This document shows positions 34,418 through 41,956 of a DNA stretch of 64,000 bases, one piece after another. The translations under genes were made by a program, and so were the position numbers. The notes beneath the pieces were generated by a model, which did no database searches, had not been told where the DNA came from, and worked only from the letters and a program-made list of their open reading frames with translations. The DNA is from Amycolatopsis sp. WQ 127309 (GTDB lineage: Bacteria; Actinomycetota; Actinomycetes; Mycobacteriales; Pseudonocardiaceae), in the NCBI RefSeq assembly GCF_023023025.1, contig NZ_CP095481.1, positions 496,001 through 560,000 of the forward strand, written 5' to 3'. The number at the start of each line of letters is the position of its first letter. The stretch's first letter is position 1.

Positions 34418-35753
34418 CCACACCCGCTCAGAAACCCGCTCGTCTGCGCCCCCGCGACCGGGACGCGATCATCTCTTCCCTGCGGTCCGGAGTGGTGCCC
34501 CGCACCGGCTTCCAGCACATCCAGGTGGGACGCGCCGCCGAGGTCTCGGCGATGAGCCAGGAGATCACCAGGATCGCCGACGGCGGTTCAGCGGTCCGCT
34601 TCGTGATCGGCGAGTACGGCGCCGGCAAGACGTTCTTCCTCAACCTGGTCCGGTCCATCGCCGCCGAGCGCAAGCTCGTCACGACCTCCGCTGACCTCAG
34701 CCCCGATCGGCGGCTGCACGCCAGCGGTGGTCAGGCACGCTCGCTCTACGCCGAGCTGATGCGCAACATCGCGACTCGCTCGACTCCGGACGGCAACGCC
34801 TTGCCCAGCATCGTCGAGCGGTTCGTGACCTCGGCGATCCAGGAGGCCACGAGTGCCGGCACCTCGCCAGCCACAGTGATCGCCGGCCGGCTCGAACAAC
34901 TGTCGGAAAGCGTCGGTGGGTACGACTTCGCCCAGGTCATCGCCGCCTACTGGAAGGGCCACGACACGGGTAACGAGCAGCTGAAGTCGGACGCGATCCG
35001 CTGGCTGCGTGGCGAGTTCACGACCCGCACCGATGCCCGGGCCGCGTTGGGTGTGCGCACCATCGTCGACGACACGAGCTTCTACGACCACCTGAAGCTG
35101 ATCCCCGGTTCGTCCGGCTCGCTGGCTTCTCCGGTCTGCTCGTCTGCCTCGACGAGATGGTCAACCTCTACAAGCTCGCTCACACCGGAGCCCGCAAGTC
35201 CAACTACGAGCAGGTGCTGCGGATCGTCAACGACTGCCTCCAGGGCAACGTCGAAGGTCTCGGCTTCTGCTTCGGCGGCACCCCGGAAATGCTGATGGAC
35301 ACCCGCCGCGGGCTCTACAGCTACGAAGCTCTCCGCAGCCGTCTCGCCGAGAACAACTTCGCCGTCGGCGGCCTCGTCGACTACTCCGGTCCCGTCCTGC
35401 GGCTGGCGAACCTGACCCCGGAAGACATGCACGTGCTGCTCGAGCACCTCCGCCACGTCTACGCCGGCGGTGACCCCGCCGCCTACCTCGTGCCAGACGA
35501 GGCGCTGGCCGCGTTCATGCAGCACTGCGCCGGCCGGATCGGCGACGCGTACTTCCGCACCCCGCGCAACACCATCAAGGAGTTCGTCAACCTCCTGGCC
35601 GTGCTCGACCAGAACCCCGGTGCCGACTGGCGGCAGCTGCTCGGAAATGTCTCGATCGACACCGAGACGAACCCCGATCTCGAGCCTCTGCCCGACGAAC
35701 TCGACGCCTCGAACACGAACGGCACCGATGAACTCACCAGTCTCCGCATCTGA
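34414..35753 (+). pseudogene. BrxD-like DUF2791 P-loop ATPase, interrupted by a frameshift
   Basis: The first part (34414 to about 35103) encodes MTTPAQKPARLRPRDRD... with Walker A GEYGAGKTFFL (about residue 65). After KLI near 35103 the original frame turns into Ser/Thr-rich nonsense, while the +1 frame immediately continues the family: RFVRLAGFSGLLVCLDEM (Walker B) and NLYKLAHTG to the stop at 35753. A single missing base in ATCCCCGG explains it. DUF2791/BrxD ATPases work with BrxHI helicases in BREX type 2-like loci. Either a sequencing error, a real inactivation, or recoding. Both parts read well, so decay would be recent. Confidence 0.8.
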
Positions 35754-37917
35754 AGCCGTCAACTTCGGCCTGCTGCATCCGAAAGTGCAGCGGTGGGTGT
35801 GGCAACAAGGGTGGAGCGAGCTGCGTGACGTCCAGGACTCGGCCATCCCCGCCATCCTGGAAGGCGACACCGATGTCCTGATCGGCGCGGCTACCGCCGC
35901 GGGTAAGACCGAAGCCGCGTTCCTGCCGATCTGCTCGAAGCTCGCTGAGAACACGGGCCCGGGAATTCAGGCGCTGTACGTCGGGCCGCTCAAGGCACTG
36001 ATCAACGACCAGTTCCGGAGAACCGAAGAGCTGTGCGAAGCACTCGACATCCGGACTCACCGCTGGCACGGCGACGTCGCGGGCACCCGCAAGCAGGCTT
36101 TGCTGCGCGATCCCTCCGGAATCCTGCTGATCACCCCGGAGTCCTTGGAAGCGATGTTCGTGCTGCGCGGGACGCAGATCACGCGGCTGTTCGGGTCATT
36201 GCAGTACGTGGTCGTCGACGAGCTGCACTCGTTCCTGGGCACCGAGCGCGGGGCCCAGTTGCTTTCTCAGCTTCACCGCCTCGAAATCGCTGTCAAGCGA
36301 CGAGTTCCGAGGATCGGGCTGTCGGCGACATTGGGAAACATGTCCCTGGCCGCCGATCAGCTTCGTCCTGACAACGGCGACCGGGTGACGGTCCTCGAAT
36401 CGGCTGCGACCGGTCAAGAGCTGCGACTGCAGCTGAGGAGCTACGTCGACGAACGACCGGACTCCGAGGAATCCTCGGACACCGCGGTCCGCAGCATCGC
36501 GGACCATCTGTTCGCGAACCTGCGAGGCAGGACCAACCTGGTGTTCGCGAACGCACGGTCGCGTGTCGAGCTGTACGCGGCCGAACTAGCCGACCGCAGC
36601 GTCACCGCCGGGGTTTCAAACGAGTTTCACGCCCACCACGGCAACCTCGCCAAAGAGCTCCGCGAAGACGTCGAAGCGATGCTCAAGGATCCCACCAAGC
36701 CGACCACGGCCGTCTGCACGACGACGCTCGAGATGGGGATCGACATCGGCGCCATCGCCCAGGTCGCGCAGATCGGCCCACCGCCGTCGGTCGCCTCCCT
36801 GAGGCAACGGCTCGGCCGCTCGGGACGTCGCGACGAGCCGGCGATTCTCCGCGCCTACTGCGCCACGGTGGCGATCGACGCCGAGACGTCGCTCCTCGAC
36901 AGCCTGCAGTTGCCGCTGGTGCAGACGATTGCGTCGATCGACCTGCTGCTCGAACGCTGGTGTGAGCCACCGGAGCCGTCCCGGCTGCACCTGTCCACCC
37001 TGATCCAGCAGCTCTTGTCCTTGATCGCCCAGCACGGCGGGGCGCGGCCGGCCGAGGCTTATCGCGTGCTGTGTGGAGCCGGCAGTCCGTTCTCGACAGT
37101 CACCACAGCGCAGTTCGCGGACCTGCTCAAGACGCTCGGCGCCAAGGACGTGCTCACCCAGGCCGGCGACGGCACCCTGCTCCTCGGCGGATGCGGGGAG
37201 CCGACCGTCAACCACTACACGTTCTACGCCGCTTTCCAGACTCCCGAGGAGTACCGTCTTGTCCACAGTGGACGTCAGCTCGGCACCATGCCGATCGACT
37301 TCCCTCTCTACGAAGGACTCCTGCTGGTCTTCGCCGGCCAACGATGGCGCGTGGTCGCCGTCCACGAAGAAGACAAAGCCGTCCAGCTCACCCCGGCGCC
37401 CGGCGGCAAGCCTCCGCACCTCGGCGACTCCGGCGGTCTGGTGCACAGCGAAGTCCGGGCGAAGATGCGAACGCTCCTCGAAGGCGACCACGCTCCCGCC
37501 TACCTCGACCAGCAGTCGCGAACGCTGCTCGAGCAAGCCCGGCGGAAGTACGCGGCCCTCGAACTCGACAGTCGCCCGGTCATCGCCGACGGCTCCGACA
37601 CCCTGCTGTTCCCGTGGACCGGCGACCGCCGGCTGCACACTCTCGCCGCTATCCTCAACGACACCAGGATGGAGGCCGCAGTCGACGGAGCCGCTCTTCG
37701 ACTGGTCGGCACGCCCCGCGAAGCGGCGCTGACCGCGCTGACGAGGGTGGCCGAGGGGCCTGTGCCCGACCCGGGCGAACTCGCCCGCAAGATCGAGAGC
37801 AAGGCTACCGAGAAGTTCGACAGGTGGCTGAGCGACGATCTGCTCTGCGCTCAGTTCGCATCGGCCGTCCTCGACTGCCCGGGAGCCGTCCACGCCGCAC
37901 GGGTTCTCACGGCCTGA
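35728..37917 (+). CDS. BrxHI/Lhr-like DEAD/DEAH-box helicase
   Basis: 729 residues from ATG 35728, overlapping the ATPase 3' end by 26 bp. Superfamily 2 motifs in order: Q-motif-like VQDSAIPAIL, Walker A AATAAGKTEAAF (about residue 52), VGPLKALINDQF (Ia), TPESLE (Ib), DELH Walker B (about 163), GLSATLGN (III), ARSRVELYA and TTTLEMGIDIG (V), and QRLGRSGRR (VI). The C-terminal 300 residues have the Lhr-like accessory region. Function is ATP-driven DNA unwinding or translocation. Its 3' end overlaps the convergent nuclease-like gene by 67 bp. Confidence 0.87.
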   Translation: MNSPVSASEAVNFGLLHPKVQRWVWQQGWSELRDVQDSAIPAILEGDTDVLIGAATAAGKTEAAFLPICSKLAENTGPGIQALYVGPLKALINDQFRRTEELCEALDIRTHRWHGDVAGTRKQALLRDPSGILLITPESLEAMFVLRGTQITRLFGSLQYVVVDELHSFLGTERGAQLLSQLHRLEIAVKRRVPRIGLSATLGNMSLAADQLRPDNGDRVTVLESAATGQELRLQLRSYVDERPDSEESSDTAVRSIADHLFANLRGRTNLVFANARSRVELYAAELADRSVTAGVSNEFHAHHGNLAKELREDVEAMLKDPTKPTTAVCTTTLEMGIDIGAIAQVAQIGPPPSVASLRQRLGRSGRRDEPAILRAYCATVAIDAETSLLDSLQLPLVQTIASIDLLLERWCEPPEPSRLHLSTLIQQLLSLIAQHGGARPAEAYRVLCGAGSPFSTVTTAQFADLLKTLGAKDVLTQAGDGTLLLGGCGEPTVNHYTFYAAFQTPEEYRLVHSGRQLGTMPIDFPLYEGLLLVFAGQRWRVVAVHEEDKAVQLTPAPGGKPPHLGDSGGLVHSEVRAKMRTLLEGDHAPAYLDQQSRTLLEQARRKYAALELDSRPVIADGSDTLLFPWTGDRRLHTLAAILNDTRMEAAVDGAALRLVGTPREAALTALTRVAEGPVPDPGELARKIESKATEKFDRWLSDDLLCAQFASAVLDCPGAVHAARVLTA

Positions 37918-39782
37918 CCGCTGCCGATCACCGTCAGATCGGTCACGTACTTGACCGCCGCGATCCGCGCCATCTTCAGTTGCATTTCCAGCAGCTGAAG
38001 GCGCAGCGTGTTCTGGTTGACGACGCCGTTCGCGATATCTTCCGACACTTTAGCGTAGAGCGCCCTGCTGAGATTCGGCTGCACGACAACCACTTCGGTC
38101 GTGCCCTTGGAACGGCTCCCCCGCAGCTTCGTCAGGAACCCTTGCCGCCGGTCCGTGACGCGTTCCCCGTCGACCCAGCAAGCAGGCTCCGCAAGCGTGG
38201 TGTTCGCCAACCGGTCGGCGAGCAGATCTTTGTCCAGGTAAAGCATGTTCTTCTGCGCCTGGGCGAGCACGACGTCGTAGTCGCCGACCTTCACACCGCG
38301 GTTGTCCGACTTGTTGCTCGACGCCTTCACGTGGAACACCCGCAACAGGTTCTCGTCGTCGATGTGGAAGAAGTCGGCCGCCTCACCGGAACTGTCGTCG
38401 CAGATGAGCCAGCCCTCACTGCAGTAGTCGACCATCCACGCGAACAGTGAGTCGTCACCCGACTTGGCGATCGCGTCGTGGATCAACGGCGTCGACTGCA
38501 GTTTTCCCGGCTTCTCCTTCGTGATGTCGAAATCGGTGAAGTCCTCCCAGGCCCAGCCGGTGAACGGCGTCGGGGTGAAGTCCTGCTTCCAGAGCCGCCC
38601 CGCCGAGTACTTGTGGCCGGATGCGAAATAGACCTCGAGCGGCTGCCCGGCCTTCACAGCCTGGAAGACTTCGCGAGCCGACGGCAGCGGCTCGCGAGCG
38701 CTTCGATCGAACCCGACGTCGAGTTCGAACCGATCGTCGAGCTTCTTGAGGTTCGCGGCGAGCTGACCGCCGATCACGCCGCCGGTGCCGACATCGAGCT
38801 TGAACTTGGTCCCTTTCGCGCCTTCTCGGACGTTCAGGACGGCGTCCCGGAGCACCAGCGCGGCCTCTTCGGCATCGTCGCCGCCGCGCATCGACTCCGG
38901 CAAGGAATCCACGTCGATCGGGAGCACCTCATAGGCCTCCGACACCTCGGCGACGTCGAATACCTCCCGAGCGGTAACCGGAAATGCCGAGAAGCCCGTC
39001 GGTGCCTCGATCACCTCGGCGGTGATGCCGAGGATCTCGCCCATCGTAAGCACGTACGTGCGGAAGTCGGGCGAGTCTTTGAACCAGATCTGCGAGTTGC
39101 TGACCGTGACACCGACTTTCCCCTTGAGGTAGACGACCTCGGGATCGTCCGGCATCTCGCATCGCGCCGCCTCCCAGGCGAAGAAACCGTCTTCCACCGG
39201 ATCGAGCGCGACGCTCAGGTCGTCGCCACCGATCGCCTTGCTGGTCGGCCTGAGGACGCTACGACGCTGGATCGACCTCATCCAGATGCTTTTCGCCGCG
39301 CCCTGCATGAAGGCTTCCTCGAGGACGCCTGACCCGAGTCGCCGGAGCGGAGGAAGCGGTGCGGTGTTCAGTTGCTTCTGCAGCCGGTCGAGTACGGTGC
39401 GCTCGGCGCGCACCGCGATCAGTTCTCCCTGGCGCAGCACGACGATCAACTCGTGGGACACGTTCACGTAGTCCGAGGACGCAAGCACCCACCCCGGCCG
39501 GCTCTGCTGCCGCCGGACGCAGCCGAACAGCTGATCGACCTGCAGTGATTCCAACGAACCCACACCAGGGACGACCGCCCCCGTCACCACACTCAGTTCG
39601 GTTTCGGCGATGGTTCGCACGCTCACTCCCTGGCGCGCCCGTCCCGGCTTCCTCAGCAGTCGCACCAGGGCACCGAAGCCTAGTGCCGGATCCCCGACGC
39701 ACCGCAGCACGATGACCGACATGAACGGCTTGAGGTCGCCCCACGGCACTTCCTCGAACGCGACGTCAGGTTGGCTCGTCAT
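37851..39782 (-). CDS. Unknown protein with D...HxK nuclease-like motif (defence island)
   Basis: 643 residues, not recognised as a named family. Near residues 490-520 a motif reads EAADFFHIDDENLLRVFHVKAS, here given as ADFFHID then VFHVKAS: an Asp followed by an HxK strand, as in PD-(D/E)XK-like modules of restriction-associated and Hachiman-type proteins. It is followed by DYDVVLAQAQKNMLYLD. Two further alpha/beta segments precede it (about 1-180 and 180-440). No membrane helix. ATG at 39782. The last 22 residues are encoded antisense to the helicase 3' end, so the two genes are physically tied together. Confidence 0.6.
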   Translation of the reverse strand: MTSQPDVAFEEVPWGDLKPFMSVIVLRCVGDPALGFGALVRLLRKPGRARQGVSVRTIAETELSVVTGAVVPGVGSLESLQVDQLFGCVRRQQSRPGWVLASSDYVNVSHELIVVLRQGELIAVRAERTVLDRLQKQLNTAPLPPLRRLGSGVLEEAFMQGAAKSIWMRSIQRRSVLRPTSKAIGGDDLSVALDPVEDGFFAWEAARCEMPDDPEVVYLKGKVGVTVSNSQIWFKDSPDFRTYVLTMGEILGITAEVIEAPTGFSAFPVTAREVFDVAEVSEAYEVLPIDVDSLPESMRGGDDAEEAALVLRDAVLNVREGAKGTKFKLDVGTGGVIGGQLAANLKKLDDRFELDVGFDRSAREPLPSAREVFQAVKAGQPLEVYFASGHKYSAGRLWKQDFTPTPFTGWAWEDFTDFDITKEKPGKLQSTPLIHDAIAKSGDDSLFAWMVDYCSEGWLICDDSSGEAADFFHIDDENLLRVFHVKASSNKSDNRGVKVGDYDVVLAQAQKNMLYLDKDLLADRLANTTLAEPACWVDGERVTDRRQGFLTKLRGSRSKGTTEVVVVQPNLSRALYAKVSEDIANGVVNQNTLRLQLLEMQLKMARIAAVKYVTDLTVIGSGQAVRTRAAWTAPGQSRTADAN

Positions 39783-40100
39783 GATCCGTCACCACCGAAG
39801 CAGGAGTCAGTAACTCAATGCAACAAGCGTGACACGGCAGATAGATCAACTTAACTCTGTCACGCTGGGCGGTCGCGATCGAGCGCCAAGCGGCCGTCGA
39901 CCCCATGAGCTGCGGAAATACGACCACAAGATGGCTACTTTTTGTCACATACGAGGTTAATCTGTCCCATGAGCCCTCCACGTGCCATCCGGTGCGCGGC
40001 ACCCGACCACCCGGATGCCGCAGTCTTGCGCACCCACCGTGACAGAAGAAGACGGAAACTTCACCTTTACTGTCTATCTGACATTAATTAATCTGGGTCC
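39783..40100. promoter_or_regulatory. A/T-rich divergent promoter region between the two defence modules
   Basis: 318 bp without a gene. It is clearly richer in A/T than its surroundings, especially 39940-39965 and 40055-40095. The octamer TTAATCTG occurs at 39957-39964 and again at 40088-40095, the second directly upstream of the NUDIX start and next to an ATTAATTAAT palindrome. NrtR-type NUDIX proteins bind such palindromes near their own genes; autoregulation is an inference. Confidence 0.45.
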
Positions 40101-40832
40101 ATGCTCGCCGACGACTGGACACCCCCGCCCGTACTGCTCGCCGTCGACCTGGTGATCTTCACCCTGCGCGAGTCGGTCTTGCAGGTTCTCCTCGTGGAAC
40201 GCGGCGTCGACCCCTTCGAGGGCGCGTCGGCGCTACCGGGCGGGTTCCTCGCCACCAGTACCGAAGACATCCTCGCGGCCGCCCACCGGGAGCTGTTCGA
40301 GGAAGCGGGCCTCGGCGCCGATCAGCTGCACCTGGAGCAGCTCGGCGCTTACGGCACTCCCGATCGCGACCCGAGGGGCCGAGTCGTTTCCGTGGCCTAC
40401 CTCGCCATCGCGCCGGAGCTACCCCAGCCCCGCGCCGGCACCGACGCGGCCGATGCGACGTGGACCCCGGTTTCCGATGTCCTCAGCCACCGCGTACGCC
40501 TGGCTTTCGACCACGAACGGATCCTCCAGGACGGCCTGGAGAGAGCCCGGTCGAAGCTCGAACACACCGTGCTCGCCACCGCTTTCTGCACCCCGCCCTT
40601 CACAATCAACGAGCTGCAGCAGGTCTACGAGGCGGTCTGGGGTGTCGAACTCGACCCGCGGAACTTCTATCGCAAAGTCCAAGCGGTCGAGGACTTCATC
40701 GTCCCGCTCGGCGCCGAACGCCGCGTCGGCCGCGGCCGTCCGGCCCGCCTGTTCGCCCCCGGCAAGAGATCCACGCTTTTCCCACCCCTGGTACGTCCCA
40801 CTCCGACCACGACAACCGAGGCGAGACGATGA
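40101..40832 (+). CDS. NUDIX hydrolase with winged-helix domain (NrtR-like)
   Basis: 243 residues. NUDIX domain (about 10-150) with LPGGFLATSTEDILAAAHRE then LFEEAGL; the spacing between the first Gly and Glu is one residue longer than in the canonical Gx5Ex7REUxEExGU box, so metal-dependent hydrolysis is uncertain. Winged helix at about 160-230 (FTINELQQVYEAVWG, DPRNFYRKVQ), the NrtR layout. NrtR proteins sense ADP-ribose and repress NAD genes. Here the gene starts an operon with a nucleosidase and a membrane protein, so it may sense a nucleotide signal and control the module. Its stop overlaps the next gene by 4 bp. Confidence 0.82.
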   Translation: MLADDWTPPPVLLAVDLVIFTLRESVLQVLLVERGVDPFEGASALPGGFLATSTEDILAAAHRELFEEAGLGADQLHLEQLGAYGTPDRDPRGRVVSVAYLAIAPELPQPRAGTDAADATWTPVSDVLSHRVRLAFDHERILQDGLERARSKLEHTVLATAFCTPPFTINELQQVYEAVWGVELDPRNFYRKVQAVEDFIVPLGAERRVGRGRPARLFAPGKRSTLFPPLVRPTPTTTTEARR

Positions 40833-41956
40833 CCGACGACCTGGTAGTGATGCTCACGGCCTTCAACGCCGAGTACAAGGCGGTGCACGAGCGGCTGACC
40901 GACGTCACCCTGCACCGACACGACCGCGGTACCCGCTTCGAGATCGGTACCGTCCGCGGCACCTCCTGCCGCGTCGCACTCGGCCTCACTGGCAAAGGTC
41001 CCCAATCCGCCGCGGTGCTCGCCGAACGCGCGATACAGGAGTTCTCCCCTGCCGCGCTCGTGTTCGTCGGCGTTGCCGGTGCTCTCTGGGATACGCCGCT
41101 CGGCGACGTCGTGGTCGCCACCCACGTCTACGCCTACCACGGCGGCACCAGTGAAGACGACGGTCTCAAGGCCCGCCCACGAGTCTGGGAAGCCGACCAC
41201 GGCGTCAGCCAGATCGCCCAGCACATCGCCCGTGCCGGCACGTGGGAACCGGGCGTCCCACCGGGGACCGCGGTGCACTTCGGCGCTATCGCGGCCGGCG
41301 AAGTCGTCCACAACTCCCGCTTGTCAGCCGAAGCTCGCTGGATCCGCGAGCACTACAACGACGCCATGGCGATCGAGATGGAAGCTGCCGGTGTCGCCCA
41401 GGCCGGGCACCTCAGCGGTTCACCCGTCGCCGTCGTCCGCGGCATCAGCGACAAGGCTGACGGCACCAAAACCACGGCAGCGGACCGTAACTGGCAGCCA
41501 CAGGCCGCCGCCAACGCCGCAGCTTTCGCGGTCCGTCTGGCCACCGAGCTCGTCCGAGAACGAAAGCAGCCCACCATGAAGGACAACACCACCCCCGGCA
41601 CGATCTACTCCACCTCCCACGGGCAGGTCGGCATCCACGCCGTCAACGTCACCGGTAGCACGGTCTACCAGAACGGCAGGCCTCCCTCGCCGACCACGGC
41701 CGACCTCGCCGTCGAGCTCGCCTCACTCCGGGAACAGCTTTCGCACGAACACGCTGGGGGCCGGCTCGACGGCGAGACCTATGACGCCGCTCAGGTCGAG
41801 CTCGACATCGCCGGCGGAGCACTCGAGTCACCGACCCCGGAAGGCCGGAAAACCTTCGTCCTCGCGCTCAAACGACTCGGCGGCCTCATCGCAGACCTCG
41901 CCGGACTGGCCGCCAAAGTCACCGCTTTGGTCAGCGCGGCCAAGGGTCTCGTATGA
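40829..41956 (+). CDS. MTA/SAH-nucleosidase-like protein with C-terminal adaptor motif
   Basis: 375 residues from ATG 40829 (ATGA overlap). Residues 1-245 are a PNP/MTAN phosphorylase-nucleosidase domain: VGVAGALWDTPLGDVV (substrate loop), AIEMEAAGVAQ (catalytic/ribose Glu, about 181) and VRGISDKAD (catalytic Asp, about 206), so it appears active. At about 262-280 comes SHGQVGIHAVNVTGSTVYQN, closely matched by the N-terminus of the next protein. The C-terminal 90 residues are helical (ELASLREQLSHEHAGG). Such nucleosidase domains act as effectors or sensors in nucleotide-based conflict systems; the exact substrate is unknown. Confidence 0.78.
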   Translation: MTDDLVVMLTAFNAEYKAVHERLTDVTLHRHDRGTRFEIGTVRGTSCRVALGLTGKGPQSAAVLAERAIQEFSPAALVFVGVAGALWDTPLGDVVVATHVYAYHGGTSEDDGLKARPRVWEADHGVSQIAQHIARAGTWEPGVPPGTAVHFGAIAAGEVVHNSRLSAEARWIREHYNDAMAIEMEAAGVAQAGHLSGSPVAVVRGISDKADGTKTTAADRNWQPQAAANAAAFAVRLATELVRERKQPTMKDNTTPGTIYSTSHGQVGIHAVNVTGSTVYQNGRPPSPTTADLAVELASLREQLSHEHAGGRLDGETYDAAQVELDIAGGALESPTPEGRKTFVLALKRLGGLIADLAGLAAKVTALVSAAKGLV

